64,000 nt of DNA from Fontibacillus phaseoli (GTDB taxonomy: Bacteria > Bacillota > Bacilli > Paenibacillales > Paenibacillaceae): contig NZ_QPJW01000003.1 in assembly GCF_003337355.1 (NCBI RefSeq), positions 1 through 64,000 on the forward strand, read 5' to 3'. Under the pieces are notes generated by a model. The model was not told the DNA's origin. It saw only the letters and a program-made list of their open reading frames with translations, and did no database searches. Positions 10,367 to 18,187 of the stretch are shown here, one piece after another (positions within the stretch are counted from its first letter, which is position 1; every line of letters starts with the position of its first letter). Position numbers and translations under genes: made by a program.

Positions 10367-10663
10367 TTACCAGAAACCGCCGTAGGGATAACCACCGTAA
10401 GGATTTCCGTACGGGCCGTAACCTCCCCCGTAAGGGTAACCTCCATAGCCGTAAGGAGCCGTTCCGATAGCAAGCAGATCAAACAGAACCAGCGGGATAA
10501 TCGCCTTGGTCTTCACTTTTTTGCCCGAATTTTGAGTTACAATCAAACGGTTTCCGCTAATTTTTACCAGCTTGCCGGTAACCATTCCGCCATCCTTTTT
10601 GTAAGCGACGATCGACTTGCCCAGCCACTTTTCGGCTTCCTTTTTTGTTACCGTTCTACCCAT
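10367..10663 (-). CDS. Small protein with Gly/Tyr/Pro-rich C-terminus
   Basis: 98 residues of unknown function. The first 60 residues look like a small beta-barrel (KSIVAYKKDGGMVTGKLVKISGNRLIVTQ), reminiscent of SH3-like or Sm-like folds. A short hydrophobic stretch (IIPLVLFDLLAIG) follows, and the last 25 residues are a low-complexity run of YGGYPYGG-type repeats. Such tails are seen in spore-coat and surface proteins of Bacillales, so a spore role is possible but inferred. GGAGGAGGG precedes ATG 10663. Its stop lies 5 nt from that of the convergent acetyltransferase. Confidence 0.65.
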   Translation of the reverse strand: MGRTVTKKEAEKWLGKSIVAYKKDGGMVTGKLVKISGNRLIVTQNSGKKVKTKAIIPLVLFDLLAIGTAPYGYGGYPYGGGYGPYGNPYGGYPYGGFW

Positions 10664-10875
10664 GGTAACCCTCCTCCAATGTAGGATCAAATAGCCGTGT
10701 TGGGCGCTACCTTTCGAACTGCATGTTCCGGCTATTTCGTGTTCAAATCACCATATTCGTTTCCATCCGCCCCCGCTTGCGCCATCGCCTTGATTTGTCC
10801 AAAATAGGCCTTCCGTTGGCTCTATGAAAGACCGGAGACATTAAACTCCGGCCTTTTTAAGTACGACTCTGCAGA

Positions 10876-10912
10876 CAAAAACGGCCCCGACAGGCATACG
10901 CCTGCGGGACCG
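10876..10912 (-). terminator. Terminator of the nup operon
   Basis: The minus strand reads CGGTCCCGCAGGC-gtat-GCCTGTCGGGGCCG and then UUUUU, directly after the last nup stop codon. A second hairpin (ACCGGAG/CTCCGGC) at 10824-10859 may act as backup. Confidence 0.85.
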
Positions 10913-10918
10913 CTCTCA

Positions 10919-11878
10919 TCATCTCTTGGATGGATCGTATGGAGTACCAAGTGCGGAAGGAGCCGAAGATCGGCCGACCGCGCTGACCAGTACAATAATC
11001 GTCAATACATACGGAATCATGAAAATGAATTCCTGCGGAATGCTTCTGGACCATTCAAACAATTGCACATAGTTCCGGATCGCCTGGGAGAAGCCGAAGA
11101 ACATAGCCGCCCCTAAGGCACCTACCGGGTTCCATTTGCCGAAGATCATTGCAGCGATCGCGATAAAGCCCTGCCCGGAAATCGTATTGTGGGCAAAGGT
11201 GCTTGTCGTAGTCAGCGTAATCGTCGCACCGCCGATGCCCGCAAGCGCACCGCTGATCATTACGCCAATATAACGCATCCGCGAAACGTTTACGCCCAGC
11301 GTATCGGCTGCGCCCGGATATTCACCTACGGAACGCAAGCGAAGGCCAAAAGGCGTTTTAAACAACACATAGTAAGCGACTCCGACAAGTATAAGCGCCA
11401 GATAGGTCGTTGGATACGAATTGAAGAATCCTTCGCCAATAACCGGAATATCACGCAAGAACGGAATCTCAATTTTGTGGAACACTTTAATTAATGGCGT
11501 TTCTGCAGAACCATTAAAGAGCATCTTCACGATATAGACGGTCAAGCCTGCCGCCAAAAAGTTGATTACGATCCCGCTGATCGTCTGATCCGCCTTAAAC
11601 GTAATCGAAGCGACAGCATGAATAAGCGAGCCGAGGATGCCAACCATAATTGCAGCGATAACACCGATCCATGGTGCCATGCCTCCGAGCCCTGCTTCCT
11701 GGGCATAGTAGGTTCCCACCCCAGCCGCGAATGCACCGAAGATCATCAAACCTTCCAGACCGATGTTCACCACGCCGGAACGCTCCGAGAAAATCCCGCC
11801 AAGAGCCGTAAAAATCAGCGCGGTCGAAAACACAAGGGTTGAATTGAGCAACTGACCTAGCAGCGTAAGAACGTCCAT
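10919..11878 (-). CDS. nupQ: Nucleoside ABC transporter permease, NupQ-like
   Basis: 319-residue inner-membrane permease of the branched-chain/ribose type (BPD_transp_2) in a nucleoside importer. It has about eight to nine hydrophobic segments and the conserved cytoplasmic loop GLRLRSVGEYPGAADTLG that contacts the ATPase. The order permease-permease-ATPase-binding protein matches B. subtilis nupNOPQ (formerly yufNOPQ), a guanosine importer. Its ATG follows the NupP stop codon with one base between, which suggests coupling. Substrate class is inferred from synteny and the partner binding protein. Confidence 0.88.
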   Translation of the reverse strand: MDVLTLLGQLLNSTLVFSTALIFTALGGIFSERSGVVNIGLEGLMIFGAFAAGVGTYYAQEAGLGGMAPWIGVIAAIMVGILGSLIHAVASITFKADQTISGIVINFLAAGLTVYIVKMLFNGSAETPLIKVFHKIEIPFLRDIPVIGEGFFNSYPTTYLALILVGVAYYVLFKTPFGLRLRSVGEYPGAADTLGVNVSRMRYIGVMISGALAGIGGATITLTTTSTFAHNTISGQGFIAIAAMIFGKWNPVGALGAAMFFGFSQAIRNYVQLFEWSRSIPQEFIFMIPYVLTIIVLVSAVGRSSAPSALGTPYDPSKR

Positions 11879-11879
11879 A

Positions 11880-12953
11880 TTACAACACCTTCTCTTTCTT
11901 GCGCTTGAGGTAGAATGGCTTCAGCACGAAGCGGACGATGCCTTGTGCGGCAATGAAGAAAATGATGGAACCGATGATGATTTTGATCAGTTCGGGTGGA
12001 ACACCCGCTGCAAAGCTCATCCCCGCCGATCCGTAAGTCAAAACGCCGTACAGGATTGCAGCCAGAACGACCCCGAACGGATGATTCATCCCAAGAAGCG
12101 CAACCGCGATCCCGTCAAAGCCGTAGCCCGGAGACGCCGCAAAGACCGACTGATAATGAAATACGCCAAGCACCTCAAAAGTACCCGCCAAACCGGCGAA
12201 CACCCCGCTGATGAACATGGCTTTCACCACATTGCGCCCTACGTTCATCCCGGCATACTCAGCCGCATTCTGGTTAAAACCGACCGCGCGCATCTCATAA
12301 CCCTGCTTCGTTTTCCAGAGATATACGTAGAAGAATAGGGCAGCCAACAGTGCGATAACGATCCCCCAGTGCACCCGGGCATTGTTAAATATACCCGATA
12401 GGAACGTCAGAGCAGCCGATGCTCCAATATCCTCCGAACGGTTCTGCCCCTTGAGCAGGAAGAAATGACGGATCACGTAGTTGGATAAATAAAGAGCGGT
12501 CCAGTTCAACATGATCGTTGTAATAACTTCGTTAATGCCCCGTTTGGCTTTCAGGTAGCCGGCAATCGCAGCCCATAACCCACCTGCGACTCCCCCGGCT
12601 ATTACGGCCACTGGCACGACAATCGAAGACGAAACACCTGACATGGACAGAGATACGGACGTTGCCGCCGTCATCCCGATAAGAACCTGTCCATCCGCGC
12701 CGATATTAAACATCCCGGAACGGAAGGCAAACGCCACGGCAAGCCCGGTAAAGATCAGAGGCGTAATCTGCCGAATCGTCTCGCCAAAGTCGTACGGGTT
12801 GCCCACAACCCGTTTGATTAAGGCAGCATACGCTTCAAACGGGTTGTAACCGCCTAGAAGCATGACGATGGCGCCGACAATCAAGCCGAGGAGAATAGCC
12901 ACGAGCGGCACGATCAGGCTGTCCAGGGTAAAGATTTTGCGCAATCTATTCAT
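11880..12953 (-). CDS. nupP: Nucleoside ABC transporter permease, NupP-like
   Basis: 357-residue permease partnering NupQ. It has multiple membrane segments, the loop GYEMRAVGFNQNAAEYAGM that docks on the ATPase, and a basic C-terminal tail (FYLKRKKEK). It begins inside the end of the ATPase gene, with an 8-nt overlap (ATGAATAG), and its GGGAGGA ribosome site lies within the upstream gene. This arrangement indicates tight co-expression. Confidence 0.88.
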   Translation of the reverse strand: MNRLRKIFTLDSLIVPLVAILLGLIVGAIVMLLGGYNPFEAYAALIKRVVGNPYDFGETIRQITPLIFTGLAVAFAFRSGMFNIGADGQVLIGMTAATSVSLSMSGVSSSIVVPVAVIAGGVAGGLWAAIAGYLKAKRGINEVITTIMLNWTALYLSNYVIRHFFLLKGQNRSEDIGASAALTFLSGIFNNARVHWGIVIALLAALFFYVYLWKTKQGYEMRAVGFNQNAAEYAGMNVGRNVVKAMFISGVFAGLAGTFEVLGVFHYQSVFAASPGYGFDGIAVALLGMNHPFGVVLAAILYGVLTYGSAGMSFAAGVPPELIKIIIGSIIFFIAAQGIVRFVLKPFYLKRKKEKVL

Positions 12954-14484
12954 CCGATTGTCCTCCCTTTTCCATGAAGCCTGCCATCATCAGACCCAGC
13001 TCTTGGTCATTCGTATCCTTCGGAAGCACTTCACCGACAATTCTTCCTTCATAAATCACGGCAATCCGGTCGGATACATTCATAATTTCGTCCAACTCGA
13101 AAGAAATAAGCAGTACGGCTTTCCCTTGATCGCGTTGGCCGATTAATTGTTTATGAACGAATTCGATAGCGCCTACGTCGAGTCCGCGTGTCGGTTGGGC
13201 AGCGATTAACAGATCCGGATTCTTATCTATTTCCCGCGCAATAATTGCCTTCTGCTGATTGCCTCCCGACAGAGAGCGGGCTTTGGTTTCAATGCTCGGG
13301 GTGCGCACGTCGAAATCCTTCACTAACTTCTCGGCATTCTTATCCACAACCCGGCGGTCAAGAAAACCGCTTTTACTGAAAGGAGATTTGTAATATGTCT
13401 CCAGCACCATATTCTCACTGATGGAAAAATCCAACACCAACCCGTGTTTATGGCGGTCTTCAGGAATATGGGACATGCCGCTTTCGATGATTTTGCGCGT
13501 CGGCAGATTGGCAATGTCTTTGCCGGATAACTTAATCGTGCCCGAATCAATCTTGCGAAGTCCGGTGATGGCCTCGATCAGCTCCGATTGGCCGTTGCCG
13601 TCCACGCCGGCGATCCCGACAATTTCTCCCGCTTTAACCTCCAGATCTAGCCCATTCAAAATAGAAACTCCGTGTTTGTCATTCATTTTCACCTGCTTCA
13701 GTTGCAAGACGGGTTGTCCGATGACCGGAGCATCTTTGTCTATTTTGAAAGTGACGCTGCGGCCGACCATTTTTTCGGCAAGCTCGTTCGGGTTCGTTTT
13801 GTCCGTATCCACCGTATCAATCACTTTGCCGCGACGAACGATCGTCACCCGGTCGGAAATTTCCATGATTTCCTTCAGCTTGTGAGTAATCAAAATGATA
13901 GACTTGCCTTCCGCCACCAAACGCCGCATTATCGCCATCAATTCCACGATTTCCTGCGGGGTCAATACCGCCGTTGGCTCATCAAATATAAGAATATCCG
14001 CGCCGCGGAACAAGGTCTTCATAATTTCCACGCGTTGCTGCATTCCGACCGAAATATCCTGGATTTTGGAGTTAGGATTGACGTGAAGACCATACTGTTC
14101 CGACAATTTCGCCACTTCGGCGGACGCCGATTTATAGTCGATATTAAGCCCTTTCTTCGGTTCCATGCCGAGAATGATATTCTCCGTAACCGTGAAAGGC
14201 TGGACCAGCTTGAAATGCTGGTGAACCATACCAATTCCTAATTTTATCGCTTTGTTCGGATTATCAATCGTTACCGGTTTTCCGTCGATCTCAATGGAAC
14301 CTTCATCCGGTTGGTAAAGCCCAAACAAAATATTCATCAAAGTTGACTTGCCGGCACCATTTTCGCCTAAGAGCGCATGAATTTCCCCTTTACGCAAGGT
14401 CAGGCTGATTGAATCGTTGGCGACTATACCGGGAAAACGCTTTGTGATTTGCTTCAACTCGACTACAGGAGCCGCAGTGCTCAT
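12946..14484 (-). CDS. nupO: Nucleoside ABC transporter ATP-binding protein, NupO-like (two ABC domains)
   Basis: 512-residue ATPase with two fused nucleotide-binding domains. The first has Walker A GENGAGKSTL, signature ISVGMQQRVE and Walker B ILIFDEPTAVLTP. The second has the degenerate Walker A GVDGNGQSEL, signature LSGGNQQKA, and DLLIAAQPTRGLD in place of Walker B. This asymmetry is normal for sugar/nucleoside-type importers. The start at 14484 follows GGTGAGGGTGA; an in-frame ATG at 14535 would lie in the intergenic hairpin. Confidence 0.92.
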   Translation of the reverse strand: MSTAAPVVELKQITKRFPGIVANDSISLTLRKGEIHALLGENGAGKSTLMNILFGLYQPDEGSIEIDGKPVTIDNPNKAIKLGIGMVHQHFKLVQPFTVTENIILGMEPKKGLNIDYKSASAEVAKLSEQYGLHVNPNSKIQDISVGMQQRVEIMKTLFRGADILIFDEPTAVLTPQEIVELMAIMRRLVAEGKSIILITHKLKEIMEISDRVTIVRRGKVIDTVDTDKTNPNELAEKMVGRSVTFKIDKDAPVIGQPVLQLKQVKMNDKHGVSILNGLDLEVKAGEIVGIAGVDGNGQSELIEAITGLRKIDSGTIKLSGKDIANLPTRKIIESGMSHIPEDRHKHGLVLDFSISENMVLETYYKSPFSKSGFLDRRVVDKNAEKLVKDFDVRTPSIETKARSLSGGNQQKAIIAREIDKNPDLLIAAQPTRGLDVGAIEFVHKQLIGQRDQGKAVLLISFELDEIMNVSDRIAVIYEGRIVGEVLPKDTNDQELGLMMAGFMEKGGQSDE

Positions 14485-14520
14485 GAAATCACCCTCACCA
14501 TTCTGGGATTTACGCAAACA

Positions 14521-14549
14521 ACAAGGCCAGTTCATACAACACTGGCCTT
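14521..14549 (-). terminator. Intercistronic hairpin between nupN and nupO
   Basis: A perfect inverted repeat CAAGGCCAGT/ACTGGCCTTG lies at about 14522-14549, followed on the minus strand by only TTGTTTG. It is probably a partial terminator or RNA-stabilising stem that favours the abundant binding protein over the membrane components. Confidence 0.55.
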
Positions 14550-14607
14550 GCCTGCTTATGCTTTATTTTACTATCCGGTCTTAACCGCCGTAAAGAAAAT
14601 ATATTTG

Positions 14608-15702
14608 TTACTCCGCCGGAACTGTGATTTCGCCGCTGATAATTTTTTGTTTGTATTCTTCTACTTTGTCAAGAATCTCTTTGCTTACGTTTTTCGAAGA
14701 AGTATCAGCAATGCCTACGCCGTCGTCTTTCAGCGTCAAGTTCGTGATTTGGCCACCTTTGAACGTACCGTCAATGACTTGTTGAGTTACGTTTTTCACC
14801 GCTACATCTACCCGCTTAATCATCGATGTCAACGTTACTTCATCGCCAAATTCGAGCGATTGATCCTTGTCCACGCCGATAACCCACAATTTTGTAGCTC
14901 CGCCTGCATTGTTGCGTGCAGTTGCTTCGTTAAATACGCCGTTACCGGTTTGTCCGGCAGCAGGGAAAATAATATCCGCGCCGTTGTCATACAATTGGCT
15001 GGCTAGCGATTTACCGATATCCGGCTTATCATATGCACCGGCATAAGTAATTTTAACTTCCGCATCCGGATTAACTGCCTCTACGCCTGCTTTGAAACCA
15101 ACTTCAAAACGTTTGATAACCGGGCTTTCCGCACCGCCGATGAAGCCGATTTGATTTGTTTTTGTAGTCAGACCCGCAACTACCCCCACCAAGAACGAAC
15201 CTTCGTTCTCTGCAAAAGTAACAGATTCGACGTTAGGCGCTTCAACAACGCTGTCGATGATCGCCAGTTTGGCGTCCTTGTTGGCGTCAGCCACTTGCTT
15301 CAACGCATCGCCCAAATCAAAGCCGATCGCCCAAGTCAAGTCATAGCCGCCTTGCACAAATTGGTTCAGGTTCGGAATGTAGTCCGCACTGCTTCCACTT
15401 TGCAAATACTTGTGCTGGATGCCTTGCTCTTTATTCAGAGCCTCAAGCGCTTCCCATGCCGATTGGTTAAAGGATTTGTCGTTTACGCCGCCAATGTCTG
15501 TAACAAGACCGACCTCGATGTCGGACGATTTACTTCCGCCATTGTTAGCACCATTGCCGGCTTCAGTGTTACCCGCTCCCGTGTTGGACGTGGCACCGTT
15601 GTTTGCTGCATTGTTCTTGTTGCTGCCGCAACCCGCCAAAATCATCATCACCGCGAGTACCATGACTAAAGAAAATTTGAAGGTTTTGTTCATTGACTTC
15701 AT
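14608..15702 (-). CDS. nupN: BMP-family nucleoside-binding lipoprotein, NupN-like
   Basis: 364-residue substrate-binding protein (Bmp/PnrA family) anchored outside the cell. The signal peptide ends in lipobox LAGC (Cys about residue 25), followed by an Asn/Gly-rich linker. The binding domain starts at EVGLVTDIGGVNDKSFNQSAW, the family hallmark for purine-nucleoside capture. The start at ATG 15702 has AAGGGGG upstream. It heads the nup operon and is separated from nupO by a hairpin. Confidence 0.92.
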   Translation of the reverse strand: MKSMNKTFKFSLVMVLAVMMILAGCGSNKNNAANNGATSNTGAGNTEAGNGANNGGSKSSDIEVGLVTDIGGVNDKSFNQSAWEALEALNKEQGIQHKYLQSGSSADYIPNLNQFVQGGYDLTWAIGFDLGDALKQVADANKDAKLAIIDSVVEAPNVESVTFAENEGSFLVGVVAGLTTKTNQIGFIGGAESPVIKRFEVGFKAGVEAVNPDAEVKITYAGAYDKPDIGKSLASQLYDNGADIIFPAAGQTGNGVFNEATARNNAGGATKLWVIGVDKDQSLEFGDEVTLTSMIKRVDVAVKNVTQQVIDGTFKGGQITNLTLKDDGVGIADTSSKNVSKEILDKVEEYKQKIISGEITVPAE

Positions 15703-15744
15703 TGACGAATAATCCCCCTTAAAATTTTATGACCCTGTTATAGC

Positions 15745-15764
15745 GTCTGTACAGACAAATTATA
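15745..15764 (-). promoter_or_regulatory. nupN -10 box with an adjacent 12-bp palindrome
   Basis: On the minus strand TATAAT (15759-15764) is followed at once by GTCTGTACAGAC (15745-15756), a perfect 12-bp palindrome at the predicted transcription start. The -35 is weak (TGGATT, 17-nt spacing). The palindrome is a likely repressor site. The rest of 15765-16049 shows no gene that can be supported. Confidence 0.55.
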
Positions 15765-16049
15765 CATTTAAAATTACTTAAAATCCATACTTTTAATGAC
15801 CATAGGTTAAATAAGCTTCGCCTTTTTGTGAAATGAATCGCTTTCATTCGACACAATTCCCATACAATGTTCGCTATGTGTGAATTTAGCCCGAAATCAA
15901 AGCTTTCTGCTCATTTACTTCAATAATTATCTTTCCCAATAAAAGAGTTCCCCACACAAAAGAACCCCACAAAGTACTCATCGATCCCCAAAGGGATTCG
16001 TTAAACTTTGCAAGAAATTCCATAAGGCTATCTCGAATGCATTTTGACA

Positions 16050-16095
16050 TCAAAAAAACGCCGCCTCCGGTTGATCGCAACCAGAGACGACGTCG
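16050..16095 (-). terminator. Terminator of the infC-rpmI-rplT operon
   Basis: On the minus strand CGTCGTCTCTGGTTG pairs imperfectly with CAACCGGAGGCGGCG and is followed by seven U residues (A-tract 16052-16058), just after the rplT stop codon. Confidence 0.85.
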
Positions 16096-16110
16096 CTACT
16101 ATCGCATTAA

Positions 16111-16470
16111 TTAGGCGTTGATTTTTTCTTTAGCTACAGTCGCCAAAGAGTTGAACGCGTTGATGTCGTTAACAGCCAGATCCGCAAGCATCTTACGGTT
16201 GATATTAACTTCAGCCAGTTTCAGACCATGCATCAATTTGCTGTAAGACAAACCGTTCATGCGTGCAGCCGCATTGATACGAACGATCCACAGTCTGCGG
16301 AAATCGCGTTTCTTCGTGCGACGGTCACGATATGCGTACAGCAGGGATTTCATAACCTGCTCGTTAGCTGTTTTGAAAATGCGGTGTTTCGAACCAAAAT
16401 AACCTTTAGCCAATTTCAATACTTTTTTATGACGACGACGAACCACGAATCCGCCTTTTACTCTTGCCAT
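16111..16470 (-). CDS. rplT: 50S ribosomal protein L20
   Basis: 119-residue primary 23S rRNA-binding protein needed for early 50S assembly, of standard length. It has the basic N-terminus [15 protein letters not shown] and the conserved [15 protein letters not shown] and NRKMLADLA segments. In Bacillus it also represses its own operon by binding the infC leader. It is last in infC-rpmI-rplT. Confidence 0.98.
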   Translation of the reverse strand: MARVKGGFVVRRRHKKVLKLAKGYFGSKHRIFKTANEQVMKSLLYAYRDRRTKKRDFRRLWIVRINAAARMNGLSYSKLMHGLKLAEVNINRKMLADLAVNDINAFNSLATVAKEKINA

Positions 16471-16504
16471 ATCAATAAACCTCCCAATAAGTTGTGTTAA
16501 TAAA

Positions 16505-16705
16505 TTACTTCAAGTTTGCGAGTTGTTGTTTCAAACGGCTAACGTCACCGGAATAAGCCACAGGGCTGTTTGCCAATACACGTTTAGCGCGTTTGGACTT
16601 ATGGGACAGCAAGTGATTGCGATTCGCTTTGTAACGTCTTACTTTACCGGATCCGGTAATTTTGAAGCGGTCTTTAAGACTGCTGTGGGTTTTCATTTTA
16701 GGCAT
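16505..16705 (-). CDS. rpmI: 50S ribosomal protein L35
   Basis: 66-residue basic ribosomal protein. It begins [15 protein letters not shown] and contains [19 protein letters not shown], both diagnostic. It lies between infC and rplT, the universal order. Confidence 0.98.
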   Translation of the reverse strand: MPKMKTHSSLKDRFKITGSGKVRRYKANRNHLLSHKSKRAKRVLANSPVAYSGDVSRLKQQLANLK

Positions 16706-16780
16706 TGTACTTCCCCCTCAAAGTTTGTGAGCTGCTCGTTCTCGCCAGTCCGCTTGGGCAAACCGATCGGAAACGCGCGC

Positions 16781-17290
16781 TTAGTTTTTAGGTGCCAAAA
16801 TCATAATCATGCTGCGACCTTCCAATTTAGGAAGACGTTCCACCGATGAAAGTTCCGCAACCTCTTCCTTAACGCGGTCGAGAATTTTCTTACCGATGTC
16901 GGCATGGGTAATTTCACGGCCGCGGAAGCGAACCGAACATTTTACCTTGTCGCCTTCTTTTAAAAATTTGATCACATTGCGAAGCTTCGTCTGGTAATCA
17001 TGTTCCTCGATATTGGCACGGAACCATACTTCCTTGATGTCCACTATCTTTTGATTCTTACGGGCTTCCTTGTCTTTCTTCTGCTGCTCGTAACGGAACT
17101 TGCCATAGTCCATAATCCGGCATACCGGAGGCTTGGCCGTCGGTGCTACGTTAACCAGATCCAGATTCTGATCGATTGCCATCTGCAGTGCCTCACGGAT
17201 CGGCGTAATACCGATTTGTTCGCCACCCGCACCTACCAAACGAACTTCCTTGGCTCGTATCTCATCATTGATCATATGTTCCTTACTAAT
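16781..17290 (-). CDS. infC: Translation initiation factor IF-3, AUU start
   Basis: Initiation factor that prevents subunit joining and checks the start codon. The N-domain has INDEIRAKEVRLVG, the linker is Lys-rich, and the C-domain includes KVKCSVRFRGREITH. The best ribosome site, GGAGGTGG, lies 6-8 nt before an ATT codon at 17288-17290. Translation from there gives SKEH before the first Met, matching the N-terminus known for Bacillus IF-3 (SKDF..IN). ATG 17275 has only a poorly spaced AAGGAA. A rare AUU start is the known basis of IF-3 self-limitation. The protein would be 169 residues. Confidence 0.93.
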   Translation of the reverse strand: MSKEHMINDEIRAKEVRLVGAGGEQIGITPIREALQMAIDQNLDLVNVAPTAKPPVCRIMDYGKFRYEQQKKDKEARKNQKIVDIKEVWFRANIEEHDYQTKLRNVIKFLKEGDKVKCSVRFRGREITHADIGKKILDRVKEEVAELSSVERLPKLEGRSMIMILAPKN

Positions 17291-17506
17291 AATTCTCCAC
17301 CTCCAAAGAGTTTGTTGTCCTTAGGACGGATATTGCTAAATAAAAAGGGATGCAGGTTATCGCCCGCATCCCAAATTGATCATCAATTCATCATGAATTT
17401 TTCATTCATAAGTCATCGGATCAAAACCAGCCAACATCATCGTCGGGCAGGTGAGAAGCCAAGGCCTCTGCTTGCAATCCAAAATCATTCATTGCAACAC
17501 TCAAAT
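17291..17506 (-). promoter_or_regulatory. L20-type leader with attenuator upstream of infC
   Basis: The leader between the promoter and infC is about 215 nt. Near its end a terminator (GGGATGC at 17347-17353 with GCATCCC at 17366-17372, then an A-tract at 17342-17346) precedes the infC ribosome site by about 40 nt. In Bacillus the same position carries the L20-controlled attenuator. Assignment rests on position and the terminator; I did not verify the L20 binding fold. Confidence 0.7.
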
Positions 17507-17535
17507 ACTTTAACACATGCCGAAGTTCGTGTCAA
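17507..17535 (-). promoter_or_regulatory. SigA promoter of infC-rpmI-rplT
   Basis: On the minus strand TTGACA (17530-17535) and TAAAGT (17507-17512) are separated by 17 nt. The promoter begins only about 27 bp from the first tandem repeat copy. Confidence 0.7.
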
Positions 17536-17561
17536 GGCTTTGATTCAAAGCTCGGTTGGGT

Positions 17562-18182
17562 GCTTCCATTCCAATCAAGGCTCAAAAAGCGGGCTTTCAG
17601 CACCGAGAAGGTTGGATGAAGCCGAGACTGAGGAGCGGAGCGTAGGAGAAACCTACGTGAGCACCTAAAATGTTTCCGGAGGAACATGCTTCGAAAGCAT
17701 CACCTTGGCTCGGCTGAATTCAAGATTCGACGCCGAATCCGCTCCTTAGTCAAGCTTCGTGATTAAAGTCCGGGTTTTGAGCTTCCATTCCAATCAAGGC
17801 TCAGAAACCGGGCTTTCAGCACCGAGAAGGTTGGATGAAGCCGAGACTGAGGAGCGGAGCGTAGGAGAAACCTACGTGAGCACCTAAAATGTTTCCAGAG
17901 GAAACATGCTTCGAAAGCATCACCTTGGCTCGGCTGAATTCAAGATTCGATGCCGAATCCGCTCCTTAGTCAAGCTTCGTGATTAAAGTCCGGTTTTTGA
18001 GCTTCCATTCCAATCAAGACTCAATAACTGGGCTTTCAGCACCGAGAAGGTTGGATGAAGCCGAGACTGAGGAGCGGAGCGTAGGAGAAACCTACGTGAG
18101 CACCGGAAGGCTCGGCTGAATTCAAGATTCGACGCCGAATCCGCTCCTTAGTCAAGCTTCGTGATCAAAGTCCGGTTTTTGA
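17562..18182. repeat. Three tandem copies of a structured ~220-bp non-coding repeat
   Basis: Copies begin at 17562, 17781 and 18001, giving unit lengths of 219, 220 and about 181 bp. Copy 3 lacks about 40 bp of internal hairpins. Each unit contains short stems: CGTAGG/CCTACG, ATGTTTCC/GGAAACAT (perfect in copy 2, one base lost in copy 1), ATGCTT/AAGCAT and GATTCG/CGAATC. A long outer pair joins GACTGAGGAGCGGA to TCCGCTCCTTAGTC. No conserved reading frame or ribosome site was found. It lies between the 3' end of the glycosyltransferase gene and the infC promoter. Confidence 0.9.
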
Positions 18183-18187
18183 GCTTC

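Noticed and set aside
15830-15850. A cre-like sequence (TGAAAGCGATTCA) upstream of nupN
   Set aside because: It is one base too short to align with TGWAANCGNTNWCA; three of the last positions mismatch.
15886-16080. A 64-codon open frame on the minus strand between nupN and rplT
   Set aside because: It begins inside the rplT terminator, has no properly placed ribosome site and shows no family pattern.
17620-17760. Hammerhead-type ribozyme in the tandem repeat (CTGAGGAG ... GAAAC)
   Set aside because: The sequence between the two core motifs cannot form stem II, so the core does not fit.
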